Shown: positions 45,885-57,773, counted from the first letter of the stretch. The stretch is 64,000 nt of DNA from Diphasiastrum complanatum (GCA_029204225.1 MU832057.1:25509-89508), one strand, 5' to 3'. Translations and numbers: made by a program. The notes: generated by a model from the sequence alone, not told the origin.

Positions 45885-46494
45885 TGTCGTAAATCGAGAG
45901 GTTAGTCAGTGGAAGCTTGAGCGGGTGCGTGTAGGATCGGAAACGCCACAAACAATAGCAGAATATTCAAATTGAATGATTCAGACAAATGCACAATGAA
46001 ACGATACAGTAGTAAAACTGAAATTTGCACTTTGAATAATATCAAACAGTTGAGTACAATGCTTTAAGTGATAACTTCAACTTACAGTCGTTGAGAGTAA
46101 TACCTCTGGTTACATAAACTTGAATAATCAGATGATGAAGATTCTAGGATTGATATACAACAAAATATCTGCAACAACCGTTTTGTTGTAGTTATTACAA
46201 CCGCCTCATTACAGTTGCATATACAAAGTGGGCGAAGTCGTTGGGTGGGATTTTAGATTGACAGTATCGGATTTTACAAGTATCGAAAAATATACAAAGG
46301 ACTAAAAATATATACACCTACTCAAAAAATTACAAATTTTTCGAGTTGATCCGATATCGAAAAATTCTAGAAAATTCGATCCTGAATTGTTCAATCTTCT
46401 GCTAAAAAATTTGAGCCTTCTTTTTTTGGGTTTTGTACATCTTTCAGGATGCTCATTAATGAATGGATTTGAGGCTGAGCATAAAATTCCAACA
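45885..46494 (-). repeat. 3' LTR of the minus-strand copia (610 bp)
   Basis: On the minus strand it starts TGTTGGAATTTTATGCTCAG (at 46494), just after the polypurine tract AAGGGGGAG (complement at 46495-46503), and ends TTTACGACA (45885). It is homologous along its length to the LTR at 34837-35481. Confidence 0.9.
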
Positions 46495-46503
46495 CTCCCC
46501 CTT

Positions 46504-47396
46504 AATGTGGATCCTTGAAAGCTTTGATCTTCATATTTAACATGTCGTTGAATCTGAGATGGTGCTCTTTTGACAGAGCCCTTGTGAAGTAATCTACTTT
46601 TCTGAGATTTGTCCTGCTGGGTCGATTTTTGGATTCCGAGACTGTAGTGGGCTAGAACCATATCAGTATTTTGTACTCCAATGCTAACATGCATTTCACA
46701 TCCTTCATTAGTTTCAGATTGTTATTGAATAGTAGAGTGTCATCTACATAAAGAGTGTTGATGAAGAAATCTAATACAGACTTGAAGTGAATATTTGAGT
46801 CCACCGAGTTTGGATAGAAACCATTCTCGTTTAGAAATGCGAATTTGGTGTCCTCTTCTGCTTTGCACTGGTCAGCATCAGTGGTTGACTTTGCCTCTGA
46901 AATAGTGTTAATTTTCAGCACAATGTAGCAGGTTGGATCATCCATAAATATGGATGGAGGCTGTCTGGATCGATTCGATCTTATGAGTTGAAATTTGATC
47001 CTCTGATGTGATTCGATCCGTTGAGATTCTGACTCATTTTCTGAGTCAGTATCGATTTTTGACTGTTTGACCCTTGAATCGGAATTCTGTTGTTCGATAT
47101 TTGGATCGGAATTTGCTGCAGCTTTTTCTTTGTGGTCGAAAAATTGGTCTTCCAGAAAGATGACATCTCTGCTCGTGAATGCTTTTTGAGTGTCTAGATT
47201 GTAGAGCTTGTATGACTTGTGATCTAGAGAGTAGCCAATAAAAATTGATTTGTTGTTTCCTTGGATCGAAATTTTCTGTAGATCAGCAAAGATCTGATTG
47301 AAAGCTTTGCATCCAAACACTCTAATATTTTTGAGTGATGGCTTCGATCTCGTCCACACCTGATAAGGTGCCTTGCCATTCAGGGTCGTTGTAATA
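46504..47396 (-). pseudogene. Integrase C-terminus and deleted RT of the minus-strand copia
   Basis: From 47359 the minus strand reads VFGCKAFNQIFADLQKISIQ, FIGYSLDHKSYKLYNLDTQK and RDVIFLEDQFFDHKEK, the end of copia integrase. A polar linker follows (SRQPPSIFMDDPTCYIV). The fingers and most of the palm of RT are missing: DADQCKAEEDTKFA is joined to FLNENGFYPNSVDSN and then INTLYVDDTLLFNN (YVDD). After LALEYKILIWF and a stop, TTVSESK... is joined directly to the last 60 bases of the element, so RNase H is gone too. Comparison with 33.4-34.8 kb shows both deletions. Confidence 0.85.
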
Positions 47397-48060
47397 GATC
47401 AGTTTTGTAGATAGGCGGCTATAGTAACAGCTTCTTCCCAAAATTTCTTCGGAAGAGAGACATGGGCCAACATGCTCTTTGCACTTGCAATGAGTGTCTG
47501 ATTCTTCCTTTGAGCTACACCATTGGAGTGAGGTGAGTAGTTGGCTATGGATTGTTGTGGGTGTATTCCGTTGGCCTTGTAGTAAGCTTTGAACTCAGTG
47601 GAGATAAATACTCCCCCTCCATCAGAACATAGAGCTTTGATTCTTCTCTGGGTCGAATTTTCTATTGATGTTTTGAATTGCTTGAAGAACTTGAAGGTAT
47701 CGGATTTTTTCTTCAGAAAATAAGTTGCAGTCCTCCGAGAGAAGTCATTAATAAAAGTCATAAAATAGACAGCTTCCCTTGTGGAAATGGTTTGCATAGG
47801 ACCAGAAATGTCCATGCATACAAGATCTAGCAAATTTCTAGAAGTATGGACTGTATCGGAAATGGAAGGACTTTTAGCATGCTTGCTGATTATACAGCCT
47901 TTACATGGAGTATCGAAACTAATTGTGGGTATATCTTGTCCTGAATTTTGTTTTGACATTCATTGAATACAATTGGAATTGAGGTGGCCTAATCTGAAAT
48001 GCCAAAGCATATCAACTGAGTCAGAAGTGGATGTATAAAGAGCTTTTGACAAATAGAAGA
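47397..48060 (-). pseudogene. Integrase core of the minus-strand copia
   Basis: A pre-integrase zinc segment LWHFRLGHLN lies near 48000, a stop follows, then the frame from 47959: CKGCIISKHAK, LDLVCMDISGPM (Asp 1, residue 50), INDFSRRTATYFLKKKS, ALCSDGGGVF (Asp 2, residue 113), HSNGVAQRKNQT. In the last motif the catalytic Glu of the DDE triad is Gln (codon complement at 47510-47512). The spacing Asp2-Gln is one residue longer than the DX35E of the copia at 55 kb. Catalytically dead as it stands. Confidence 0.9.
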
Positions 48061-48766
48061 ATTATAGTGGCTGATTTTGTAAAGATTGCCACTACTTTTT
48101 TCGAAAGCTAGAGCTTTCTAGGACTTGTCAAAAATGATGCAGCCGTTTGTGTCGAATTCTGCTCTCCAACCCAAATCTGTGATTCAGTTGACTGAGAGCA
48201 GATTTTTGGTCAGATTTGGAACGTGGAGAACATTGGTTAGCAACTTGACTTTACCTCTCCGAAATTCGATCCTAACTATTCCTTCACCCTCAATAAAATG
48301 AGTTGAGTTGTCTTCAAGCTACACAATTTGAGAGTGGGTGTATGATTTGCAATATCTGAACTACTCCCTGTGGTGAGTCATATGTTGAGTTGCTCCCGAA
48401 TCTAGGTACCATAAATCGATATCCTGATGTTCTCCACTTCATCTTCATCTTGTTGCTAGATCGAAAAACTGGTTGAAGCAGAATTTGCTTGTTGTTGGAA
48501 CTACATTTTCTTCTGATTATTGAATTTTAAAGTTTTGCAATCTCTGATAAGATGGCCAATTCTCTTACAGTTTGCAGAATAGGTTCTGCTTTGATTGGAA
48601 TGATGAAGAATCTGAATTCGACCCTGGACCAGAATTCGATCTAGAGCCAAAATTCGATCATGAGTCAAAATTTGACCCAAACTGCATATTGCTCTTTTTG
48701 TCAGGATATTCTAACTGTGTAGATCTGTTTGATCTAAAATTTTGATTTTTTTTCGAATACAGAGCT
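48061..48766 (-). pseudogene. Gag zinc knuckle and protease of the minus-strand copia
   Basis: In broken frames on the minus strand: CKRIGHLIRDCKTLK near 48540 (CCHC knuckle with its first Cys displaced by a 1-base shift), a Ser/Asn/Phe-rich linker with repeated S-N/D-F-G/D words near 48600-48680, SGATQHMTHHREYF near 48390 (copia protease region after the active Asp), GEGIVRIEFRRGKVKLL, and NVLHVPNLTKNLLSVN. Protease is interrupted by stops. Confidence 0.78.
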
Positions 48767-49365
48767 TTAGTATCCGACCTTGAGCCTAAAGAGGTTGCAG
48801 ATTTTCTTACTTCCTCTTGTAGGAAGCATCAAAATTACTCTTGAAAGAGAGAGGTGCTCCTGGGTCTTAATTGCCAGGACCCAATTTTCATAGGCCTCAG
48901 GTAGACTCAATAATAGAGTCATAACAACATCGATATCTTCTATGATTGAGCCAGTTGCAACCATTTGCTTCATAAGAGTTTTGAAAGTGTTGAGATGACT
49001 CGAAACACTTTCTGCTTCAAATTTTCTCAGGGAGAAGAATTTCTTCCTCAAATATAATTTGGATGTGGTATCCCTGATATCGTAGAGAGTTGCTAGGATG
49101 TCCCATGTATCCTTAGCATTCTGAGCAGCATGTATGTGGCTGATTTGTGTGTCCCTAATATTGAGAGTGATTGTTGCAAAAGCCTTGCCATCTCTCAGTC
49201 TCCATTTGGTGATAATGGGTGCATCACCTTCAGGTTTGAGTTCTATGCCATCGGCGATGTCCCACAGTTCTTTGGCTAGTAGTATGACCTTCATTTTGAA
49301 TTTCCAGAGATGGTAGTTACTCCATCGAGTTTGTCGATAAGAGAAGAACTAGAAGATGAATCCAT
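48767..49365 (-). pseudogene. gag of the minus-strand copia
   Basis: ATG at 49363-49365 begins MDSSSSSSLIDKLDG. A 1-base shift follows, then NYHLWKFKMKVILLAKELWD and the long frame 48767-49294: KAFATITLNIRDTQISHIHA, DTWDILATLYDIRDTTSKLY, FFSLRKFEAESVSSHLNTFK, VVMTLLLSLPEAYENWVLAI. This is the standard copia capsid region. No primer site or 5' LTR is seen before it, so the 5' end is lost. Confidence 0.88.
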
Positions 49366-49827
49366 TCTGGTTGAGTGAGATCGTTAGTAGAAACAACAAT
49401 TTCAGAATACTGTTGGTTGCGTGCTTGCTAGAACAATGTCTTGATAGAAACAAAACTTGATAATCCGCAATGAAATGCAGATGACCCAGACACAATTGTG
49501 GAGCTAGTGCATGGGTTAGGATTGTTTTATGCATGAGTAGAGTATCAATAGTAATGGAAGTTGCTCTTGCTTTATTCCTAGGTTGCATGGGCACATGCAC
49601 AGGGGTCTTGTAGGCCATATATGCTAGTGGAAACTCGCCCAACTCCATATTTGATTCATTGTTTTCATTATCGATTTTCTCTCTCTACTCTTGTCTCCTA
49701 GCCCCTGGCTCGAGGCGTGAAGCTTTTGGAGATTGATAAGTTGCTTCTACTTGGTTGGGTGGTTGCTTCACATGATTTTTCTTTGTGTTTGTCTTGTAAG
49801 CAGGATCTTGAGGAGCTTTCCATTACA
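49366..49827 (+). mobile_element. Probable 5' LTR end of a plus-strand element
   Basis: The sequence ...CCATTACA at 49827 is followed by a primer site at 49829. The left boundary was not found. The stretch has no coding frame and directly follows the 5' end of the minus-strand copia gag, so the insertion of this element may have removed that copia's own 5' LTR. Confidence 0.5.
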
Positions 49828-49828
49828 G

Positions 49829-49840
49829 TGGTATCAGAGC
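49829..49840 (+). promoter_or_regulatory. Primer-binding site (initiator tRNA-Met type)
   Basis: TGGTATCAGAGC, one base after ...CCATTACA. It is probably the primer site of the gypsy whose gag begins at 51560. Confidence 0.8.
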
Positions 49841-51559
49841 AAGGCTTATGAAGATCGGAGAATTGGAGTAGGTGAAGCTATTCATTGGATCTTCGGTAAG
49901 AAATCGATTGGATCTTTCTTCCAAGTGGAGAACAAGCTTCCAAGTGGGTGTTCTCTAGTAGTGTTTTACATGCATGGTGCTATGATCCATCTTTCTCAAA
50001 ATTATATGGGATTTTATGGGAAGATGTCATTGAAAGTCAATTTTGATGCTTTTTCGTGGTTTTGCTTATGTAGCTCAAAACTTGTGTAGATTTGAAATTT
50101 CCATCAAGTGTACTTTCATTCTAGGGATCATCAATGGTGGAATTAATGATGCATGTCAGTTCTTTCAAGGTTTTTGATTCTAGACTATGTTTTTGGTCAA
50201 AATTTGCTTGATTTTCATGATTTTGACTAGAAATTGATAGTAAGAGCTAAAATCCAGCAAGATCGGATCATGTTGATGACTATAATTTTGTAAATTTAGT
50301 TCCATGTGTGTGAGAAAGGTTTTCATGTCATTAATATCAACTTTATGTAGAAGAAAAAACTAGAAAATTGTCAAAAATCATCATTTTTGCAAGTTTTTTC
50401 ATAAAGTTGGATGGTATGCTGCTATAAAATGCCTTGTAGAGCTTGCCAAAAGCTTAATCAAAGTCTTTTGAAATTTTTCTGAAGTTGGAGCTAAGATTTC
50501 AGGGAATTGGTGATGTAGAAGGCTGAAAAAAAAGTCAAAAATAGACTTTTTTTAGTGATTTTTGGGGATTGATTCCTATCAATCCACGAAAGGATCATGC
50601 ATAGAACCTATTTAGCCTTTTTGGTACTCCTTTTGTCCTCCCCAACAAGCTATCAGACCTATGAATTGGTGGCCGAGGGCTTATGCTCTGTCTCCATCAA
50701 TTTTGTAGCTAGAGCGCCCTCCTACAAATCGAAGATCTTCAATCTCAACCCATACTGCTTCTTAGGACCTATATGAATGTTTTGCGGAAGTCTAGTAGAC
50801 TATTTAAGACTATTGATTATGTTGTTTTTGGTCCTGGGAAGGTTTTTACACGTTTTTATATGAAATGACCTAGAAAAAGTGCGTCCTACTCCAAAATTTC
50901 AGTCCTTCTGTCCTCACACGTGTGAAGTTGAGTTGGCAGGGTGAGGTGTCAGTCATCTCGGTCACTTGGTTTCCCTCCATACTATGCTTTATAGTGACCA
51001 ATTTGGTGCACTTTATTTTGCATGCATGTGGTTTCCCTAATTTGATGTACTGTGGTTGCTTGGATTTGTCGCATGTTGATTTTGATGTTGTTTCTGACAT
51101 GCATGAGGGAGTTACAGTCATTTTGACTAGTCATATGCTTTGTGCTCTAACAGTTAAATCATAAATCAGTGATTTAGGTTGACAATTTCTGTAAAACTGG
51201 ATTTACGTTTTTAAAAAAAATTCTATAAACATAACTTAAGTTTTTGTCGAGTATTTGACATGGCAGAATGACATTAAATTAGTAAGAATATAAATTGAAC
51301 TGGGTATCAAATTTTTTATTTCAATTGCCTATATATTGACTATAAACATAAAAAATATTAATAAAAAATAAACTCTAAACATTCAAAATTTTCAATTTTT
51401 TTTCCATTTTTTGAGTTGCCTACGAATGAACTAAGATATGTGAATTGACCATACTGTAGTTAATTTCAGTCAGAATTGGTCAATTGTACTTCAGTTAAAG
51501 TTAAGAATAGATGTATTAACTAACTAAGGTTAGTTATTTTCTGTTTTAGATAATTCAAT
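49841..51559 (+). other. Long non-coding leader, no gene
   Basis: No frame with motifs. It contains CACACGTGTG at 50915-50924. Its position between primer site and gag suggests a leader of about 1.7 kb, but another insertion boundary could be hidden. Confidence 0.45.
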
Positions 51560-51782
51560 ATGGTTGAAAAAGCTACAAATCAGGATGTGCCAAATCCAGT
51601 TGTACCTTTGTACATGCAAATTTGCCAACAATTGAGTACGGCGCTCAATGACATGAATTACTTGGGGTAGAAGAAGGAGAAGAAACCTGAAGTTGTGGAG
51701 AATTGGCTCATTAAGTAGAGCAATTATTTTAAGCTTCATGGTGTTCTTGAGAAGAAGAAAATTGAGAGGGTGGTGTTGTTTA
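51560..51782 (+). pseudogene. Gypsy gag, N-terminal part before the copia insertion
   Basis: ATG 51560 gives MVEKATNQDVPNPVVPLYMQ. Two TAG codons interrupt, then VVENWLIK and NYFKLHGVLEKKKIERVVLF, the start of the gypsy gag domain. It is cut by the copia at 51783 and continues at 57774. Confidence 0.75.
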
Positions 51783-52056
51783 AGTTAGAATTAAAGTAGA
51801 ATCATTGTGTTACTGTACTGTGGGTCCTATCAGTGGATAAGGATCAGTTGGCCTCGCCACGAGGCAAGTCAACGGGACACGCATCCCGCCAACGGCAACC
51901 TGGGTCATGCATGGGTTGTCTGAGTGAACAACTATATGTACAGGGTAATTTCATTTTGAGAAATACAGTTGCTATGTGAGCTTGCTGTAGAGAGTGTGTT
52001 CTATTTGTGTTACTATGTAGCATGATCTGTGTTCCTGTGCAAAGCAAATTCTAAGT
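51783..52056 (+). repeat. 5' LTR of the 6.0-kb copia
   Basis: 274 bp, from AGTTAGAATTAAAG to GCAAATTCTAAGT. Primer site follows without a gap. Confidence 0.93.
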
Positions 52057-52069
52057 TGGCATCAGAGCC
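52057..52069 (+). promoter_or_regulatory. Primer-binding site (initiator tRNA-Met type)
   Basis: TGGCATCAGAGCC; one base differs from the usual TGGTATCAGAGCC. Confidence 0.85.
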
Positions 52070-53313
52070 GTACAGGGAGTGTACACAGTACAGTGTCGCC
52101 GTTGAAGAGAGCTTCGGGAGAAAAGCAGTCTTCTGAGAGTTCGGGGTTTACGGCGGGTTGAAGACGGAAGGAAAAATAGTGATGCAGAGAGTTTAGCACA
52201 CAGAAGCTTGGTGAGCTTGAGACTGTGTGAGGATTTAGAGACAAGGGTTGTCAGCTGAATCAGAACCTCAGAAAATGGAATTTTGAAGCAGGCTATTTGG
52301 TGTTTGCAGTCAGTGTGCATTCAATCGGATACCGTTTGATGAACGGATTGAAGCATCAGCTTTCCAGCAGTAGGGCGACCTCAGAGGAAGAGGATAGGCT
52401 TGTCAAAACACTGTGAATTGGAAGCGAAGAACAATTTGTGTGAAAAACCCTGGTCTGGGATTTGAAAGCACAAAATCAAAGATTTCTCTCTATACTGATC
52501 CGTTTTGCAAGCTGTAAAAACTCAGAGGAGGGCCCTAGCAGTGCAAATCAACTCTGAAGAGGCCGTGTAGAGCCGTGAGCCAATAAGCAAGCCCAATCAG
52601 ATCCAACGCTTGGCAGCCATAGTTGGTAGGAAGAAAGGAGGAACCCGTGAGAGAGAGCAGGCAGCTCGCGCGCGCCGAACGCGAAGGGTGCTGTAGCGTC
52701 TGGAAGGCCATAGTGATTGTAGGAGCACGGTTCAATGCCCAGATGCAGTTTGGACCTTTGGATGAGGTGTCAGATGCATCGATGGTCCAAAACTTGTGAT
52801 GGGGGAGAAACATGGACCACAAGATTTGGTTCAGCCATTGGATGGGCTTTGAACAGGGCCCTGAAGAAGTGAAGTGCATTCTAGCCTTCAACTTCATTAA
52901 AAATTTTCATACTGAAAGTTGAGTTGGGTCCCTTCACAAGTGAAGAGTGAAGTTTCTTCAAGGTGAAGAAACAGTTCAAAAACTAGAAAAGTCCAACGAA
53001 AGGCTATAACCTCCAAACGAAGGGCACCCGGATTGTACTTGCAAGTACGATACAACAAAACAGAGTAATTGTAGTGGAGAAAGTGTTCAGAGTACGCCAA
53101 AAGAGATTTCACCATTCCACTGGGCACGTTGTTGGGAGTTGACGACTGAGTGCATTTCGGAAGGCGACGCCGATTTGGCTTTCAAATTGGTGGAAAAGCG
53201 ACGAGTGGCCTGGTAAGGGAAAAAGTGCCGGTCATTATTTTCAACTTCTGACATCATTGTTGGCCTTGGCATACTGTTTTTAGCCTACAACATAAGTTTC
53301 AAGCAGTTTTGCG
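52070..53313 (+). other. Leader of the 6.0-kb copia
   Basis: About 1.24 kb without a supported frame, long for a copia leader. CGCGCGCC near 52670 is locally GC-rich. Confidence 0.55.
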
Positions 53314-54235
53314 ATGGCAAACATGGGAGAGTCCATTTTGAGTGAAAGTAGCAAATTGGACGGGATTTCTAAATATGCAGTGTGGAAATTCAAAATGAAA
53401 AACATACTGATGGAGAAAGACGTGTGGGAAGTCGTCACAGGTGATGAGAGAAGGCCGCCAAATGAAGCAGATATCAAAGTGTTCGACAAAAATATGAGAA
53501 AAGCTTTGACCTTCATTAACTTGTCAGTGAAGGATCACATCATTACCCACATTTGTGATGTTGTGACACCCAGACAGGCATGGGATGTGCTAAAGGAGCA
53601 GTTCGAGACATCGAATCCTTCAAGAATCATGTTTCTGAAGTCAAAGCTGAATAGTGCCCGCATGGAACAAGGAGAGCACATTCAGACGTACATGACCAGA
53701 ATCAAGACAATGAGAGATGAACTGCATTCTATTGGTAGGCGCATACGTGATGTGGAGCTGGTGCACAATGCATTGTGCGGCATTGTAGAACCCTATCAGA
53801 TGTTTGTGAGCGGAATAGAATCAAGAGAAATATTGCCAACCTTTGACGAGCTCACATGAATCTTGATGCAGGAAGAGCAACGACGAGAAATGGTGAAAGC
53901 TAGATGTCAAAATATTGACAATCAGGCACTTGCGACATGCCAAAAACAAGGCAAGGGCAAGAGCAAGAAGAAGTCTAAGCAGCAATTTGCCAAGTCTTAG
54001 AAGGATGAGGGATCTTCCAGTAAAACTAAGAAGAAAGGCAAGTGCTTCCATTGTGGTAAAAAGGGCCATTGGAAGAGTGAATGTCACAAATTCCTGGCGG
54101 AACAAGGCAAGGGAAAACCGAAACAAGCAGGTAACCTTGTCGATGAGGGTGAGATTGAAGACTCTAGCATCTTCATATCTGCATTCATATCTAATCAAGA
54201 TGATCAAGCATGGTGTATTGACTCGAGAGACACAT
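53314..54235 (+). pseudogene. gag of the 6.0-kb copia
   Basis: ATG 53314: MANMGESILSESSKLDGISK, YAVWKFKMKNILMEKDVWEV, ALTFINLSVKDHIITHICDV, AWDVLKEQFETSNPSRIMFL, HIQTYMTRIKTMRDELHSIG. A TGA (53857-53859) stands where CGA (Arg) is likely, then MQEEQRREMVKARC and a basic tract. A TAG at 53998-54000 stands where CAG is likely, then the knuckle CFHCGKKGHWKSEC (CX2CX4HX4C) near 54050. It leads in frame toward the protease. Capsid and RNA-binding function, now interrupted twice. Confidence 0.92.
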
Positions 54236-54610
54236 GACAGGTAACAAGAATTGGTTCAGTAGTTTGAAGGTGTTGGATAATGGAACATCTGTTTCACAAG
54301 CAAATGGTGAGATGTGCAAGACCAAGGGGATAGGCACCGTTTCAATCCAACTACCTAATGGCAAAAGCAGGATGATCAGGGAGGTACTTTACGTACCAGG
54401 TTTGAAGAAAAATCTACCTTCTGTTGGAGTCATTACTGATCAAAAGTTGAAAGTAGAATTCGCCCATGATCGTTGCTTTGTGAAGGATGTGAACCAAAAG
54501 TTCAAAGTTATTGCGGATGGAGTAAGAGAGCTCAATACAAAATTGTTCAGACTGAATGCTACAATTAAGGGGCAACACGGACTTGTATCGTCCATTCCAT
54601 CGCAACTGAG
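54205..54610 (+). pseudogene. Protease of the 6.0-kb copia
   Basis: AWCIDS at about 54210 is the copia protease active-site lead-in; the following G-A residues are lost in a short deletion and frameshift near 54225. The next frame (54234-54638) has KNWFSSLKVLDNG, GIGTVSIQLPNGKSRMIREV, LYVPGLKKNLPSVGVITDQ and LFRLNATI. Aspartic protease cleaves the copia polyprotein; here the active site is broken. Confidence 0.88.
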
Positions 54611-55760
54611 TTGTGGCATAAGAGGCTTGGTCACTTGAACTTGGGAAGCCTCAGTTTGATGAGAAAATTGGAGATGGTAACAGGATTGCCTACCATAGAA
54701 GATCACTTGAAATCGATGTGCGAATCCTGTGTATATGGGAAGCAGCATCGAAAGAAGTTTAATAAAGGGGGTGTTGCAAGAGCAAAGAACATCCTGGATC
54801 TAATCCACACAGACTTATGCGGGCCTATGAGGACCATGTCCTTAGTTAAATCCTTCTATTTCATGACCTTTATTGATGATATGTCACGTAAGACGTGGAT
54901 CTACTTCTTGAAGAAGAAATCAGATGCATTTGATAACTTCAAGAGCTTCAAAGCATTGGTCAAAAATCAGACAGGTAGGAAGATCAAAGTCCTAAGATCA
55001 GATAGTGGAGGTGAGTACAAGTCTAATGACTTCAATGATCTTTGTGATCAATGTGGGATTAAAAGACAATTTACGCAAGCTCATACTCCTACTCTCAATG
55101 GTGTAGCTGAGCGTAAGAAACGTACGATTGTGGAAAGTGCAAGATCTATGCTAGCTGAGATGAAACTACCAAAAGATTTTTGGTCAGAAGCATGTAGCAC
55201 GGTAGTCTATCTTCAAAATAGAAGTCCTACCATTGCCATACCAAAGATAACACGTGAGGAAGCATTCACGAAGAAGAAGCCAAAGGTGAACCACTTGCGA
55301 ATCTTTGGATGTAAGGCCTTTGTACACATTCCTAAGGAAGAGAGACGTAAACTTGATGTAAAAGCTATCAAGTGCATATTCCTAGGATATGATGATCGTG
55401 TGAAGGGCTATAGATGTTTTGATCCAGTGAAAAACAAAATCCATATAATCCGTGATGTTATCTTTGATGAATCCAAGATGTATGAAGACGAGGATGCTGA
55501 GAAGATAGACACATCCACTGGGAAAGATGGTATAGTGAGGATATCACCTGATGATGATCCATTCATTGACCTTCCGAGTGATGAACATGAGAATACATCT
55601 CACGATACTACCACTCAACCTCAAAAAACAGGCTGGAGAGGTAGGGACAAACCTTTTGGTGCAAGAAGGATTGAAGTTGCAGGTGACAAACGCAAGGAGA
55701 AGGATGTACCGTGGGATACATTTTCACCAGGAAGCCGATCACCTGACAGGAAGCTCCTTA
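54611..55760 (+). pseudogene. Integrase of the 6.0-kb copia
   Basis: After a frameshift near 54600: WHKRLGHLNLGSLSLMRKL and CESCVYGKQHRKKF (zinc domain), LIHTDLCGPM (Asp 1), FIDDMSRKTWIYFLKKKSD, VLRSDSGGEYKS (Asp 2), TPTLNGVAERKKRT (Glu, DX35E), KDFWSEACSTVVYLQNRSPT, HLRIFGCKAFVHIPKEERR, CIFLGYDDRVKGYRCFDP. All catalytic residues are present and the frame is open through the linker into RT. A long acidic/basic linker begins near 55500. Confidence 0.94.
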
Positions 55761-57049
55761 AGTGGTTTGAGAGATTGTTAGAGAGCCGCGACATAGATGA
55801 CTTTCCAGGATCATCTAACCAGGGAGAGCTACGAAGATCAACAAGAGAGAAGACACTACCTGAAAGGTATGAAGCAAATTATGCTCTCTTATCTAGCATT
55901 ATTCAAAGCAAAGAACCTTCGACTTATGGTGAAGCAAAGGATGATGACATTTGGGTCAACGCCATGGGAGAGGAGATGGAGTCAATCGCTAAACATAGCA
56001 CATGGGACTTAGTAGAACCACCAATTGGCAAGAAACCCATTGGTTGCAAATGGGTATACAGGACTAAGTACCATTCACATGGAAGTATAGCAAAGCACAA
56101 GGCAAGATTGGTGATCAAAGGGTACGCACAAAATAAAGGCATCGACTATGAGGAGACCTTTGCGCCGGTTTGTAAGTGGAATACTCTACGTCTACTTATT
56201 GCTTTAGCTTCACATTTTGGTTGGCCTTTGCATCAGATGGATGTGAAATCCACTTTTCTAAATGGTGAGTTAGAAGAAGAAGTATTCATGGATCAACCTG
56301 AAGGCTTTGTAATGAAGGGACAGGAAAATAAAGTATGTCGCTTGAAGAAAGTGCTTTATGGTCTTAAACAAGCACCACGTGCGTGGTATAGCAGGATTGA
56401 TGCCTACTTTCATTCAAAGGGAATGGTGAGAACACATTCTGAACCAAATCTATATGTCTTATGCTTTGATGGTATGGTTGCTTTGATTGCTCTTTATGTT
56501 GATGACTTGATTCTTGCGGGAAATAATCAAGAGATGATAGACATGATCAAGAAAGACCTCATGGAACAATTCGAGATGACAGATCTCAGCCTGATGCATT
56601 ACTGCCTTGGAGTAGAAGTGTGGCAAAAAGGACATGAAGTGGGTTTAACATAGGTGAAGTATGTCAAAGAGTTGCTGCACAAGTTTAGGTTGCAGGATTG
56701 CAAACCAATAAACACTCCTATTGAACCAAGTAAAAAGCTTTCTAAGCTTGATGAGTCACAGTCATTTGATGTTACGCTATATAGACAGTTAGTAGGGAGC
56801 TTGATTTACCTTACCACAACTAGACCAGATATATGCTATGTTGTTGGCATTGTAAGTCAGTTTATGGCAGCACCTACGAAAACGCATTGGAAGGCAGCTA
56901 AACGCATTTTGCGTTATGTGAAAGGCACTTCAGAGTATGGCTTGATTTACAGGAAGCATGATGGTTTACCTGAGTTGTGTGGCTATGTGGATGTAGATTG
57001 GGGAGGTGACTATGATGATCGTAGATCCACCACAAGGTATGTATTCTAG
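55761..57049 (+). pseudogene. RT of the 6.0-kb copia
   Basis: STWDLVEPPIGKKPIGCKWV, KARLVIKGYAQNKGIDYEET, WPLHQMDVKSTFLNGELEEE, VLYGLKQAPRAWYSRIDAYF, and VALIALYVDDLILAGNN (YVDD). A TAG at 56651-56653 replaces a probable Gln. The frame continues 56654-57049 with LVGSLIYLTTTRPDICYVVG, HWKAAKRILRYVKGTSEYGL, YVDVDWGGDYDDRRSTTRYV. A second TAG lies at 57047-57049. Catalytic residues are intact. Confidence 0.93.
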
Positions 57050-57445
57050 TTTTGTGGTAGTTGCTTTTCCTGGTCTAGTAAGAAGCAAAGTACAATTGCT
57101 CTTTCCACCACAGAAGCAGAGTATAAGGCAATGTGTAGTGCAGCACATGAAGCTATATTGTTGAGACAAATCTTGGAAGAAATTGGCATGAAGCAGAAAA
57201 ATCCCATGACATTACATAGCGACAATCAGAGTGGCATTCAGCTAGCAAAGAATCCAGTGTTCCATGCGAGAACTAAACACATTGAGATTCAGTATCACTT
57301 CATACGTGAGAGGCTGCTGAGTCGTGAAATTCATGTTGTTCATTGTAGCACAAAAGAACAACTAGCTGATATTCTCACTAAGCTACTTACTAGAGAAAAG
57401 TTTGATAAGTTTAGATCAAAGCTTTCTGTACTTAAAGTTTTTTGA
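57050..57445 (+). pseudogene. RNase H end of the 6.0-kb copia
   Basis: Following the TAG: FCGSCFSWSSKKQSTIALST, TEAEYKAM, AAHEAILLRQILEEIGM, LHSDNQSGIQLAKNPVFHAR, TKHIEIQYHFIRERL, EQLADILTKLLTREKF. It ends at TGA 57443-57445. Fully recognisable copia RNase H with the expected acidic residues. Confidence 0.93.
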
Positions 57446-57499
57446 CTTTAAAGCTATGTATAGGACTGTATAAAAAGTAGACTCTACTTTAAGGGAGAG

Positions 57500-57773
57500 A
57501 GTTAGAATTAAAGTAGAATCACTGTGTTACTGTACTGTGGGTCCTATCAGTGGATAAGGATCAGTTGACCTCGCCACGAGGCAAGTCGACGGGACACATG
57601 TCTCGCCAACGGCAACCTGGGTCATGCATGGGTTGCCTGAGTGAACAACTATATGTACAGGGTAATTTCATTTTGAGAAATACAGTTGCTATGTGAGCTT
57701 GCTGTGGAGAGTGTGTTCTGTCTGTGTTACTGTGTAGCATGATCTGTGTTCCTGTGCAAAGCAAATTCTAAGT
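57500..57773 (+). repeat. 3' LTR of the 6.0-kb copia
   Basis: 274 bp, 12 transitions from the 5' LTR. GTTTA follows at 57774-57778. Confidence 0.94.

Noticed and set aside
52051-53272. Minus-strand frames in the copia leader
   Set aside because: They lie antisense in the leader of a bounded copia element and show no domain.
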